Part shown: positions 12,640-24,163 of the stretch, in pieces
How positions within the stretch are numbered: the first letter of the stretch is position 1
Layout: each line of letters begins with the position of its first letter
Source: Gibbula magus
Lineage: Eukaryota > Mollusca > Gastropoda > Trochida > Trochidae
Direction of reading: 5' to 3'
Length of the DNA stretch: 64,000 nucleotides
Assembly: GCA_936450465.1 (NCBI GenBank)
Contig: OW388293.1
Location: forward strand, 47,606,040 to 47,670,039
Notes under the pieces: model-generated
What the model was told of the DNA's origin: nothing
The model's input: only the letters and a program-made list of their open reading frames with translations
Databases searched by the model: none
Made by a program: the position numbers and the translations under genes

Positions 12640-13460
12640 CCTTCGACTGTTGGTTGTTGACTCGCTTCGCCATATGCCTGTGACTTGCTTCGCTTGTCAT
12701 TCGCGTCCGCCAGTCATACGCCTTCGGTCCGTATCAACTACCTACGCGTCTCCAGTCACTCGCCTAGCTGATCACTACGCGAGCGGACCCTTCGCCAGTC
12801 ATTCGCCTTTGGCTTGATTCTACTGTACTAGCATCTACTCGCCAGTGTCTCGCTTACGCCAGTCACTCGCTTCGCTAGTCTATTGCCTTAGGTTGAAATC
12901 AACTTGACTCGCTCCGTCTCGCCAGTGTTTTGCTTCGCCAGTTATTGGTTTCGCCTACCATTCGCCTTTGGCTTGATTCTACTGTACTAGCATCTACTCG
13001 CCAGTGTCTCGCTTACGCCAGTCACTCGCTTCGCTAGTCCATCGCCTTAGGTCGAATCAATTTGACTCGCTACGCGGCGGACCCCCATTCGACAGTTTCC
13101 CCTTTGGCTCGATTATACTTGACTCGCATCTACTCGCCAGTGTCTAGCTCAGCCAGTCACTCGCTTTGCTAGTCCATCGCCTTAGGTCGAATCAACTTGA
13201 CTCGCTTCGTCTCGCAAGTGACTCGCTACGCCAATCATTCGCTTCGCCAGTCATTCGCCATAGGCTTGATTCTACTGGACTTGCATCGTCTCGCCAGTGC
13301 CTCGCGTAACCCAGGCACTCGCTTCGCCAGTCTATCGCCTTAGGCGTGCGCTCGCGTTAGGCTCGATTCGATTTGACTTGCTTCATCTCGCCAGTGACTT
13401 GGTTCGCCTGTCATTCGCTTCGCTTGTCATTCGTTTCGTTAGTCTTTCGCCTTTGGTTTG
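12640..13460 (+). repeat. Tandem repeat in the DIRS 5' leader
   Basis: A degenerate array of units of about 155 bp, themselves built from roughly 20-bp TCGCCAGTCACTCGCTTCGC modules. The landmark GGCTTGATT/GGCTCGATT recurs at 12,811, 12,970, 13,106 and 13,263. It lies between the left terminal repeat and the gag remnant. ORFs crossing it encode only the repeat. Confidence 0.8.
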
Positions 13461-13802
13461 TATATTTGATTCTTGTAAGGGGTTATCTTAGTCAGTGTAA
13501 GCTGGTTCGCCAGTCACTTATCTTGACTAACCATTACTTGATATTGGCTTTGTTCTCTTCGAGTTCGGAGCCTTGTGTCAACTCTCTCGATTAACTATCG
13601 GAGGAGTTTGTTGGTTCTTACGCTACGCTACGTAAGTGTCTCGCGTTAGTGATTCGACTCGTCTAGTGACTCGCCCCTTCTACGCTACGCGTGCGAGTGT
13701 CTCGTCCTTGCCCCACTGCGTAAGTGACTCAGCTGTCACTACCCTTCGCCTACGTCACGTGGGTTACGCCGGCTCGGCCATGTACTCCGCCTTTTTCACT
13801 AA

Positions 13803-15026
13803 TTGCGGAGGCAGGAAATCTGCCACCAAGGATCCGCACTTATTATGTACAGTAGAAAGTGTAAGGATCTTTGCGAAGACGAATATCGTTGCGATGAGTG
13901 TGCACCTCTCTCCACGTCAGACTTCCTTGCGTATGTCAACGCCATTCGAAAGTCCGTTGCCGATAGGGCTTCGCTTCAGAAGCGTGCGTCGTCAACTCAA
14001 CGTCGTGTGGCCTCTCCCATTCGTCATCCATCTCCGTATCCGAATCCGCTAGGGGGTCGAGAGATTCGCTCTCTCCCCCTTCGCGTTCGCGTTCGCGTTC
14101 ACGTACTCTTCCGCGGACACGCGTGTTGTCTACCCCTTCGCCAGACAAGCGTATGTCTCCTCTTAGGCTCAAGGTCAGCGCACCCCCTACGCCCAAGAGC
14201 AAGAGGAAGAAGACCAAGAAGGCCAAATTTGACAAAGTCAATCCGGGCCTCCTCCTTGCTTCCGACAAGGATATGGTCTCTTCTTTGCTGGACGTTCGCC
14301 TGGGTCCGCTGACTGTACCTACTCACGTTGCTCATACTACTACGCTACCGGATGAACCCAATCGGACCTCGTGTCGCAGGGTTCGCGTCCAACGTCCTCT
14401 AGGGCCTCCGGGTCTGCTGCCTCCTCGCGTACTGCTCACACCCCTAAGCGTCGTGTCACAGTGGTATCGCCCACACGTGATCCCTAGCCGTCGGCAGCCA
14501 GGAGGGCTTCTTTCTGCCCTGAAGGCAACGCACTTCCCGCCCGTCTCGCCTTTCCGCCGCATAGACTTCTGCTAGACGCCAAAGAGGATATGGAGCAGGT
14601 CATCTCGGCTGCGGTTCCCGGCCGCGGCTTCCGCCTTTAGTGGTGCCGGACAGGCGCAGACGGCAACTGCCTCTGTATCCGGTTCCGTTCCAACTCGTTC
14701 CGCCCACTCTAGATCAGGGAACGTCTTGGTTGTTGGCCCCCGACGCGCCTCATCGCGTTACTGATGCGCAGTTTACACATCTCGACAGAGAGGCTCGCAC
14801 AATGTTAGGCTTGGGCAACAACGTGGCTTTCACCTGTCAGGCGATGCTTGCCTGTGCCAAGCAGGCGGGCATGGACTCGGATGACCCGGTCTTGTTTAAG
14901 GCATTCGGCAATGTGGCTGCGGACCTGGCGCAGATTATGTTATCTGCTTCTAGGATCTCTTCGGGGGCCACAGTGCTACGCAGAGACAATTTCCTGTACT
15001 GGTCAAGTCTCAACCCCGAGCAGTAA
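13803..15026 (+). pseudogene. DIRS gag-like ORF1 remnant
   Basis: Three frames are needed to read through. The first part (from 13,803) has a cysteine cluster of the form C-x3-C-x5-C-x2-C around 13,855-13,895. The second (14,123-14,575) is a basic Lys-rich stretch. The third (14,640-15,026) is an alpha-helical segment ending LYWSSLNPEQ before a stop. The position upstream of RT and the general composition fit a DIRS gag-like protein. Frameshifts between the segments show it is broken. Confidence 0.65.
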
Positions 15027-15252
15027 GCTTTTCTGCGACAGGCCCCTGCTCACTCTGAATCTCTGTTTGGGGGTCGTATCCCCGAAGTTCTGAGAGCGAG
15101 ACAGGAAGCTCAACAGCAAGACCTCACCAATCGCCTCGTCAGTCAGAGGCAAACAACACCGAAGAGGCCTCATACCAATTATCGTCAGGGCCAAGGTCAG
15201 GGTAGAGGTCAACCTTCCCCCAAGAAAGCGAAAACGGACTTTCGGCGGGGAG

Positions 15253-16249
15253 GTGGTGGCCGCGGATCCACGGGTCAGTCCCCCAAGTCCCCCCGTCCCG
15301 GCGGCGGAGGTCGTACCCCTCAGAAGGGGAAGCGAAGGAAGTGACTCTTGGTCACCCCCTCTGCTCCCCCCTCTGCTCATTCCGGTGTTGGAGGGTTCGG
15401 TGGGGGGTCGACTCCAAGATTTTTTCAGGAACTGGGTACAGTTAGGGTTAGACCCTTATGTTTGTCGGATTCTTGGTCAGGGGTTCCGCAACCCCGTCTC
15501 GTCTCCTCCGCCCCTCACCTGTGCTCCAAGGGAGCGTCCCTTGGCAGGGGACCGGCTCCAATTGACCTTGGATCAAGTGGAGCTCTTAATCTCCAAAGGG
15601 GCGGTGCAGGAGGTCCTGACCCCGCATCTAACTCCGGGGTTCTACTCCCCAGTGTTCGTCATACCCAAAAGGAATTCGAAAAAATGGCGGCTCATCCACG
15701 ACCTGAAAGTATTCAACCGCTCCTACCTCGTTCGACCGCCATATTTTCGACTCTTGACTCTTCCGTCTGTAATGCGGTCGTTGGAGCGCTCAGACTGCAT
15801 GGTGTCTCTCGATCTCCAGGATGCGTACCTGCATGTTCCGATTCACTATCAGGATCGCAGGTACCTCCGATTCATTCTGGACGGGAGACATTTTCAGTGG
15901 TGCGTGCTCCCATTCGGGATCTCGTCCGCCCCCTGGCTTTTCACACGTGTGACTCAGCCCATCGTCCAATTCCTGCACCAAGCCGACATTCAGTTCCTGA
16001 TGTATTTGGACGATGGGCTCGCTCACAACCGTTCTCGAGGCGCAGCTCAGGTTCACGATAGACCTTTTCCGTCGTCTAGGGTGGTTAGTGCACTTAGAGA
16101 AGTCGGACTTGGTTCCGGCGACTCGTCTGAAGTTCCTAGGGGCTATCCTAGACACTCAGCTGTTCCGCGGGTTCGTCAAGAGGGAGCGGATGGGTCGCGC
16201 GCTCGACGCATCGCTCTCCCTACGTCAGTGGCAAAGAGTGTTAGGGTAA
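15253..16249 (+). pseudogene. DIRS reverse transcriptase remnant
   Basis: The fingers and palm are clear: a VIPKRNSKKWRLIHDL block (about 15,660-15,705), the first catalytic aspartate in SLDLQDAYLHVPI (about 15,805), LPFGISSAPWLFT (about 15,908), and the YLDD box (about 16,006). Shortly after YLDD (near 16,030) the frame shifts, and the thumb region (LGWLVHLEKSDLV..KFLGAILD) continues in the frame of 16,013-16,249. The enzyme would copy element RNA into cDNA. This copy cannot make an intact one. Confidence 0.85.
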
Positions 16250-16285
16250 CTAACATCAGCTCAGGACCTGACCCGCAGGGGGAGG

Positions 16286-16702
16286 TTGTTCCTTCACCCA
16301 TTACAGGTGTTCCTTAATCCCCACATCAGGGAGGCGCGTTGCCGTCACAACATAGTTTTGACCCCAGACCTCCATCGGTTCCTAGCTTGGTGGCGGGTGG
16401 ACGAGAGTGTGTTCGCCGGCGTCCCACTTCGTCCTCGTCCCCCCTCAGCTCATCTGTTTGTAGACGCCTCCACTCAAGGGTGGGGGGCGCATATGGGTCT
16501 TGACATTCGAGCAGTCCACATTCCAGGTGCCAAGAACATCTTGGCTGACGCGGTGTCGCAACCGGATGCCCCTCCCCCGACGGAGTGGCAACTGAATCCG
16601 ATGGTGTTCAGGGGGTTGTGTCTCCAGTTCAGCACCCCTCTGATAGATCTGTTCGCGACCACCAATTGCCAACCTATGTCTCCCCAGTGCCAGACCCACT
16701 AG
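16286..16702 (+). pseudogene. DIRS RNase H remnant with internal deletion
   Basis: The first catalytic region is present as FVDASTQGWGAH, but it is joined almost directly to the C-terminal RAVHIPGAKNILADAVSQ block. The middle of the domain, which carries the second and third acidic residues in the family, is missing. The frame also differs from the RT remnant. RNase H normally removes RNA from the RNA-DNA hybrid; this one should be inactive. Confidence 0.8.
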
Positions 16703-16730
16703 CAATGGGCTTAGACGCGCTCTCGTTAGA

Positions 16731-17780
16731 GTGGGAGGGGATGGACGCCTACGCTTTTCCACCGCCGGCCATCCTCTCCCAAGTTGTAGCCAAGATAGGA
16801 GCAACTCGGGTTCTTCTTCTCCTTCTGGTCGCCCCTTGGTGGCCAGCCCGACCGTGGTTCGTTCCTCTCCAACGGTTCTGTCTTTGGGAACCGGTTCCGA
16901 TTCAGACACGGAGAGACCTGCTCCTCAGCAGGCCAAGCGGAAGGTTGCACGAGAACCCTCAGGTGTTCTCCCTTCACGCCTGGCTTGTATTAAAAGAGGG
17001 CTAAGGAGCAGTGGGTACTCCAAGTGCGTCGCCAATGCCATAGCTACCTCTCATAGGAAGACCACTAGGAAACTCTATGATTTCCAGTGGCAGGCCTTCG
17101 CCTCATTCTGTGCTCAGAGGGATTTCATCCCGGCGGAGGCCTCAGTTCCTCAGGTCGCGGAGTACTTGGTGTACTTACGCAACACCAGGCATCTTAAGGC
17201 GTCTTCAATCAACACCAACATGTCAGCTATCCTGTCGGTGCTCAGGAAGAGATCGCCAGGGTTGGATGTGTCGGTCCTCAAGGACCTCATTAAAACCTTC
17301 CGTTCTGTTGACGGCAGGTCCAGGCTTCGTCCACCTGAGTGGGACTTAGCGGTTGTGCTCAACCACCTTTGCTCCGATACGTATGAACCGCTCTCCGACG
17401 TACCCCTTCTCCCTCTCACCATCAAGGTCATTTTTCTGGTGGCCATGGCCTCCGCAGCGCGGATTTCTGAAATCCATGCGTTGCAGGCGGACCTTCTACG
17501 TTTTGAGGTTAGGGAGGGGGATTCGGCCTCTCTCGGGTTGGCTCCTGATTTTGTCTGTAAGAACCAGGCAGCTGATGAGGCTGGCCCCACGTTCTCTATC
17601 CCGGCTCTGGGTTCTGAGTCGGCGGAGGTGGACCTCTCTCTGTGTCCGGTGAGGGCCTTGAGGGTGTACACGCAGCGTACCCGTAGGCTGAGAGACGGCA
17701 GACGTCGTCTTTTCTTGCCTCACTCGCCTAGAAGCACCAAGGAGCTAGATAAGCGAGCATTGGGTCTAGTCAACAGATAG
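16731..17780 (+). pseudogene. DIRS tyrosine recombinase, C-terminally truncated
   Basis: A 349-codon ORF. After a Ser/Pro-rich lead it has a recombinase N-terminal helical domain (TRKLYDFQWQAFASFC, then SVPQVAEYLVYLR) and the start of the catalytic domain with the box I arginine in SAARISEIHAL (about 17,460). The ORF stops where the internal complementary region begins. The later His-x-x-Arg and nucleophilic Tyr segments are not found, so it could not integrate circles. This enzyme replaces an integrase in DIRS elements. Confidence 0.82.
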
Positions 17781-17845
17781 GTATTTAAATAATAGTACGT
17801 TTTTGATTAAACGTAATTATTTATACTTACCTGTTGACTAGACCT
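17764..17845. repeat. DIRS internal complementary region
   Basis: Positions 17,764-17,793 are an exact reverse complement of the element's first 30 bp. The following segment to about 17,845 is the reverse complement of its right end (AGTACGTTTTTGATTAAACG and on). In the DIRS model this sequence templates the joining of the ends into a circular intermediate. The region also folds on itself. Confidence 0.88.
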
Positions 17846-17901
17846 ACGCTCTAGGCCCTCCCATCCTCCCCACTTGGTCTGTCTTGCCTTTTGGGACCTC
17901 C

Positions 17902-18101
17902 GGAGAGTGACATGAACAGGTAGTGACGTCACGAGACCACCTTGACTTACCGCCTCTTGGATAAGGGATTTTACGCACCCCTTCTCCACTCTTCAAGTTC
18001 GTCTGTGTTAAGGTTCAAATAGCATTACCTATAGGAGGTAAGGCAAAGTAGGTCTAGTCAACAGGTACGTATAAATAATTACGTTTAATCAAAAACGTAC
18101 T
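17902..18101 (-). repeat. DIRS right inverted terminal repeat
   Basis: Inverted copy of 12,131-12,310 with a 3' extension (TTACGTTTAATCAAAAACG and on to 18,101) represented only in the internal complementary region. Small differences from the left repeat (AGATAG versus AGGTACG near the end) show the two have diverged or were never identical. Confidence 0.88.
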
Positions 18102-18888
18102 AAAATTGCATGGAAGGAAACATTACGGAAACCGCAAAGCGAAGGTAACTGATTGACGCATGCTTATTTCAATGGCATAGTTTGGTCTAGGATGTTACGT
18201 CATTATGTATTCAAAAGCGGTAAATCGCCTGCAATAAAACAATGTGCTCGAACCTTTTCGACGATTAAATAAACGAATAGAAAACAAGGATTTTAATGTG
18301 TCATAGTAGAATTGATATTTTAAACTTATATTCAATTAATCGTTATTTATAATTGGTCAATATAGGTGATCTCACATCTGAACACTTGTAACACTTCTGA
18401 TATCAGTTACGGAAGAAAATGGGTAAATATGGTACATTATATTATTTAAGATGACCACTGATCTGTTGTTTTGAATGACTGGAATATAATAAAATACAAC
18501 TTTCTTTCATCCTTTAAAAGACTTATCAGGCATTCTAATTTTACAAGATTCCTTGGAAAACCTTACATGAAGTTCTGATTTTATAAAAGAAATGATTGAA
18601 ACTAAGTATCAAACCATCCGATTTCAACTAATCAGCAATAATTTGTGTTTTAGCTTTAGGTTTTGAAATCCCCTCCAACATCGAATTAAATTATTATCAA
18701 CGGATGTCAGTCATTCAAAATAAAGCATTACACTCGGACCTGTGTTCTGTTGTTCTTTTATTTACACAGTTTTGTTAAATGTCCCCTATTTTGTGTCGAT
18801 GTGTATTAGTGGTCCTGCAAAGGAAATTGAGTCTTATTGTTCGCGTTGCATTCAATTGAATCCGAAACATTATTAAGGATTCATCCTT
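18102..18888. other. No gene recognised
   Basis: AT-rich flank of the DIRS element. No repeat or coding exon is apparent. Confidence 0.45.
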
Positions 18889-18980
18889 ATTGTTTTTGGG
18901 GTGGGTTTTTGTTTGTTTTGTTTTTTTTGTTTGTTTTTTTTGCTTGGGTTTTTTTTAATAATTTTTTTTTTAATTATTTG
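18889..18980. repeat. T-rich low-complexity tract
   Basis: A T-rich run with scattered G (TTTGTTTGTTTTG type). The 89-codon ORF across it reads mostly Phe and is not a gene. Confidence 0.8.
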
Positions 18981-19074
18981 CACCGATCTTGTGACGGCGA
19001 TTCAGCAAGAACGGCTGCAGATAATTCAACCAAACTTTGCAGTCTGACAGCCCTTACTAAGCACACGACACGGC

Positions 19075-20060
19075 AAGCTTTTGGGCCCAATCAGTTGTGC
19101 CACTAAAGGTCCAGTTCGAATCCAAATTTCGATTTTTAACATGGGAAAAATTTTCAAAATGCACTTAGAGACTTTGAACTTTTTGCAAAAGCTGCGCAAT
19201 GGCCATGCGAGCAGAAAAGTAAGTCATGGTAAATTCGTAAGAAACGTAGTTTTGCCGCCATTTTTATTTTAGACACATTTTACAATTTTCCGACCCCATG
19301 CACCTTTGGCAATCATCTCCTCTCCTCCTACTAGCATCTAAGAGCTCAAACTTGCATATATGTGCAGCTAAAGGGTTGGTGATTAAACGATAGTCCAAAG
19401 CATCAGCGAACTTCATATAATTTTTTGACAGTGACCTTTCAAAGTCCAACAATTTTTTTAAAATCGCAAACTTCAAAGGGTGATAATTTAAAAAACCTAC
19501 CAACCGAATTGAAAGATTTTTTCAGGAGAGTAAGGCAGGACTATGGCCGTTATGAATCAATAATAAAATCGCTCACGTACAATTCCGGTCATAATAAAGA
19601 AAAACTTTTAACATGGGAAATTGTTTTTAATCCACTTAGAGACGTCAAACTTTTTGCAAAAGACGTGCAAGAACAATACAAGCAAAAAAGTAAATAATGA
19701 CCAATTCGTAGGTCACGTGGTTTAGCCGCCATTTTGATTTTCTTTAAATGTGTCTGATTTTGAAATTTTAAATTTGTGTCTAAATAATCCAAGTGACATA
19801 CTAGAGACTCGCAACTTGTTTCAAAAGATGCTTAATAACTAGACAAGCAAAATATGTTACCATTGCGAAGTCGTAGGTTACGTGGTTTCGACGCCATATT
19901 GAATTTTAACCTTTTTTGATCATGCACTTTTGCGAAAATACCACTTTGAAGATTTATATGCAGCTGAAGCATGCGGGAATAACAAGTTTGCTATATTTTG
20001 AGTAAACTTCTAATACTTGTTTCACAATCACCTTTCAAAGGATGGTTATTTTGAATATTT
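19075..20060 (+). repeat. Unclassified long repeat L, copy 1
   Basis: Starts near TTTTGGGCCCAATCAGTT and contains a motif that recurs at intervals of a few hundred bases: 'cacttagagac...gaactttttgcaaaag..gcgcaa', then 'gtcacgtggtttagccgccattttgatttt' (19,140-19,280; 19,600-19,750; 19,790-19,920). Long sections match 62,486-63,000 and 63,640-64,000 on the same strand. No protein is encoded and the class is unknown. Confidence 0.7.
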
Positions 20061-20314
20061 GATATTTGATTTGAACTGACTTGATGAAGATTTTATTGAA
20101 GCGTCACTATACACTGACCACTCCTAATTTGATTTTCAGTAATTTCTATTGTAGAGGCATTGGACATAGCTACGAACTTTTACTTCAACCCGGAAGCAAT
20201 TAAGAGACAATGCAGTCCATTTCATTTTGATGTGTAACCAGAGGAAATTCCTACTTTCGCTTTGACATACATTGTGTTGCTGGGGGTCAGTCCTGCTAAA
20301 CATTATAGATGGTG

Positions 20315-20520
20315 TTATTGTATCGAGAATTACTGACTGTTGCCGAAAATTACCAATTTGAAGATAGTCGACTCAGGATAAGTAGTTCTGATCGAAAACC
20401 GAACACTGCACCACGATTAACACAAATCTATTAGCCGAACATGATATTGGAAACCCATTTACAACACACACAAACACGATAATATAGGTTTATATTGCTT
20501 TAAAGGTATGTGCATGTCAA
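20315..20520. repeat. Fragment of the 9,461 MITE family
   Basis: Shares TATCGAGAATTACTGACTGT, GAAGATAGTCGACTC and a GATCGAAAACCGAACACTGC block with 4,990-5,260 and the 9,461 element. It has no terminal inverted repeats. Confidence 0.5.
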
Positions 20521-20781
20521 TCAAACGTGTAGTTTCGGTTCTGAATATTTATAATGATGATGTTGCTCATGCTGAAATAACCTACACATTTGCTGTACAG
20601 TATATGTTGACGTAATTGCATCAATGCATAATGATGCTTCCAAGAGCAAAGAAATGGTCTGGGACAAAATATCAACAAGTGCTACATTAATTCCCTTAAT
20701 TCCATAAATATTATCGGAACAAAACAGTGTCTTATAGATGTATAACATAATATTACTAATTTCCCTAAACGAAATGATCTG

Positions 20782-20856
20782 ATCCCGTGGTCCAGCGGTA
20801 GACTGTTTGATTTCAAATTCAGCAGCCTGCGTTGCAGAGTTCAAGTCCACCAGGCA
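20782..20856 (+). pseudogene. tRNA-like pseudogene
   Basis: GTGGTCCAGCGGTAGA resembles an A box with D-arm, and GAGTTCAAGTCC resembles a B box about 45 bp further on. The acceptor and anticodon arms do not pair well, so this looks like a decayed tRNA or SINE head. Confidence 0.4.
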
Positions 20857-21489
20857 TGAAAGTTGTTTTACTTAAATATAAGTTTAAATGTTCAAAACTT
20901 ATTTTGTTTTGTATGTTAAATTGTTTTGACTTGTTTTTGCGCTTCTATTCATCTAAAAATTCATATTGGCAACACACATTAGTGTACTGGCTACTTTTTT
21001 TGGTACATGTAACCAATAAGCTGATGTCATGAAATATTTTGGTACGTTTGCCTATATCCAAATTAATTCATGACCTCGGCCAATTTTGGATTTTCGACTT
21101 TTTTAATGAGATTTGTGTCCAATGAGTTAAAAATTTAAATCTCAAAGAAAATCAACTTTCGCGGTTTTTAGGGTATGCGTCTTCAAAAATCTTCCCCTAA
21201 ATGACGGTAATACATACAACCTCATGTTATAGCTCATTGCAAGATGAATGACTGTAGTTTAAATGTACCCCCCGAACCAATTGCCTATTTTCAGCGGTAA
21301 ACGAACTACAGCCGTTTGAAAAATGAACTTTTTTAAAATAGATTTCTTAGGGCTCGCATTGAAAGGGACACAACTCTGTTACGAACGAATTTATGAGATT
21401 TCTGTCCAATAAGTTAAAAATTTAAATCTCAATTTCTGGAAAACAGTATCAGACAATTTTACAAAACCTTCACCAAACTAAGTACAGTA

Positions 21490-21835
21490 AGAACAGTTTG
21501 CCATGGCAACTGTACAGCAGGCTGAAAAATGATTTTTGACAAAGGGAAAAATTTCAAAATTAACATAACGACTTCAAACTTTTTTAAAATATGTGCAATA
21601 CTAAACAAACAAATAAGTAAACGGTCACGTGGTTTAGCCACCATTTTGATTTTCTTTTCAAGAAGTTGTTCGATTTTGACATATAAAATCTCAAAACTCC
21701 TAGAGGCATGCTAGAGACTTGAAACTTATTTCAAAATATATGCAATTACATTTGGAAGATGTCCTAATTCATTATCTGTGAATTAAATAAAACATTTAAG
21801 CGCTGAATCCGATTGTCGTCACTTGCGACTATATT
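21490..21835 (+). repeat. Long repeat L, further segment
   Basis: Repeats the L motif (AACATAACGACTTCAAACTT, then CACGTGGTTTAGCCACCATT, then CATGCTAGAGACTTGAAAC) and ends in TTAAGCGCTGAATCCG...GTCACTTGCGACTA. The same terminus is seen at 63,965-64,000. Confidence 0.65.
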
Positions 21836-22215
21836 TATTATTATTTTTAATATTAATTCCTGATGATGCCATTCTGACACTGTCTGGTCTCCAAAAGCGC
21901 ATTGATATGGATCGTTTTTGATGATTACAGATGACTAAAACGTAGGTACCTATTTTTTAAAATTGCGTAATACTGATGTCAAATCTGAGCTATGCGAGGA
22001 TATAGATTTAGAATATTTTATGATATGCATAATTTATCAACCTCTGTATTATCGTAAAGTAAAATGAGCGTTGAATGTAAGCTATATTTTTAGTTTCGGT
22101 TATGTATGACAGTGCCAGTGTATTAACAGTATTACTATGTTTGTCAGTGAATATTTCAGTGGACTAAAATAATGTTTTGAACAAGAGTGGCATCTGCTGT
22201 TCAAGACAATCCTTA

Positions 22216-23842
22216 GCAGGCCCCCCTAAGTAATTGAAGGAAATGCGTCAATTTTGAAGAAAATCCATCTAAATTTGAAAGAAATGCGTCCATAACGGAA
22301 GAAAATGCTTCTTTTCTCGAAACAATCGCAGCAATATCGGTGAATTCACGGTAATTACAGAAACAATTACTCTGATGTCGGAAGGACCAACATCCCTATC
22401 GGAAATGACATCGGCCATTTCCGTGAATTCTCGGTCGATGCCGGAAATGCACACATAAAAAAATGGCGTCGGAAGAATGTTCTCCTGCTTCGGTGAGTAA
22501 TGTTTTTACTGATTACAGTCCGTTCTTTACATAAATCGAAGTTAAATTACTTTTGTTGAATCCGTCTGGGTACTGGGAATCAACACGACTTTAGGTTACT
22601 GTCATAAAAATGAGTAGTTACGGTGCTAATGTTAAAACAGTTCGCAATTCGCCGATTGTTTAGGTGAAGCCGTATCACTAACAGAAAGACTAAAAAGCAT
22701 AAATCATCTCTGAAGCGTGTTAGTCGTTTCAGGGTTATTTCATAAGTAATTAAGGACATTCATTTTGATAATTTCGTCACTTTATATGCGAATCCATGTC
22801 GATGGAATTGCTTATAGTTGGTTATTTATTTCGGGTTTTCTTCACCGAGAGCAGCAACGGAAATGACTTGTCAAACGAAACCTTCTTTTTTTTGTTATCC
22901 CAACAATTATAACCAAAAAATACAAAACTGTTGTATCTACATTAAACTCAAAATTATTATCTTCTTTATTCGTTAATAAATATGTGATAAATAGCTGTTA
23001 TTCCAGATGTTATGGGAATATGATTACACTATATATATGACATACATTTCGAAGTTGTGGCACCATGGCATACGGCGATAATTTGTCTGATGATAATTCT
23101 AAACAATATAAATAACTTATCAAGATCGTCCGAATAATGGAATAAAAACGAGACATAGAGCTGCATGATCAGGATTCTAGTTGGCGAAAAGTGGCCGTCA
23201 TACATTCAACAGATAAATAACCTAATAAACAGTCCCATTGACTAGGATTCGCATTATCACATATAAGTGACGAAATTAAATTCCTAAAGTCCTAAATTAC
23301 TTATGAAATAACCCTGAAACGTCTTACACGCTTCAGAGATCATCTATGCTTTTTAATCTTTCTGTTAGTGATACGGCTTCACCTGGCTTCAATGTAAACA
23401 ATCAGCGAATCGCGAACTGTTTTAACATTAGCACCGTAACTACTAATTTTCACGACTGTAACCTAAAGTCTTGTTGATTCCCTATACCAAGACGAATTCA
23501 ACAAAAGTAATTTAACTTCGATTCATGTAAAGTACGGACTGTAATCAATAAAAACATTACTCACCGAAGCAGGAGAACATTCTTCCGACGCCATTTTTTT
23601 ATGTGTGCATTTCCGGCATCGACCGAGAATTCACGGAAATGGCCGATGTCGTTTCCGATAGGGATGTTGGTCCTTCCGACATCAGAGTGATTGTTTCTGT
23701 AATTACCATGAATTCACTGATATTGCTGCGATTGTTTCGAGAAAAGAAGCATTTTCTTCCATAATGGACGCATTTCTTTCAAATTTAGATGGATTTTTTT
23801 CAAAATTGACGCAATTCCTTCAATTACTTAGGGGGGGCCTGC
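22216..23842. mobile_element. 1.6-kb foldback transposon
   Basis: Two arms of about 600 bp (22,216-22,815 and about 23,232-23,842) are long imperfect reverse complements; the spacer is about 415 bp. The ends read GCAGGCCCCCCTAAGTAATT and its complement. TTA flanks both ends (22,213-22,215 and 23,843-23,845), consistent with a 3-bp target-site duplication as in PIF/Harbinger elements. There is no transposase. The outer 300 bp of each arm contain several degenerate short modules (GGAAATGCGTC, GAAGAAAATG). Confidence 0.85.
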
Positions 23843-24016
23843 TTAGGCGTATCTATATTATATGTATAAACAACGTTTTTCAAGAGAATTATATATTACG
23901 TTATATATCTCATATATTTTAAGTTTTGATATGCAATGGTCCGCTTATGATGATGCTCTAGTCAATGATATACATGATAAGGAACCCAGAAATGAGAGAA
24001 CATGTAACATATTTAG

Positions 24017-24163
24017 ACAATAACTAACGAGTGCCGGGGAATGACAGATTATCTTTCCCGAGCTATATTAATTGCGTAATTCTCTAGCCTTGGCGAGAGA
24101 ATAACACAATTGATATAACGAGGCAAAGATAATCTGTCATTCCCTGTCACGAGGTGGTTATTG
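24017..24163. repeat. Long palindromic hairpin
   Basis: Arms of about 65 bp (ACAATAACTAACGAGTGCC...GGGAATGACAGATTATCTTT and its complement) meet at a TAGCCTTGGCGAGA tip. It has the same plan as the hairpins at 1,911, 55,641 and 59,881, although the arm sequences differ. Confidence 0.8.

Larger units (their letters stand above)
12131..18101 (+). mobile_element. DIRS-type retrotransposon, defective
   Basis: A 5,971-bp element with inverted terminal repeats (12,131-12,310 and 17,902-18,101), an internal complementary region at 17,764-17,845, and remnants in the order gag, reverse transcriptase, RNase H, tyrosine recombinase. That order with inverted ends and an internal complement is diagnostic of the DIRS order. 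The internal complement equals the reverse complement of the left end joined to that of the right end, which sets the boundaries to the base: the left end starts ATTATTTAAATACC and the right end finishes AAAAACGTACT. The coding part is more GC-rich than the surroundings. Frameshifts and deletions in every gene make it non-autonomous. Confidence 0.92.

Noticed and set aside
13936..17723. Several minus-strand ORFs of 75-173 codons
   Set aside because: They are shadows of the GC-rich DIRS coding strand; the plus strand carries recognisable RT, RNase H and recombinase motifs.
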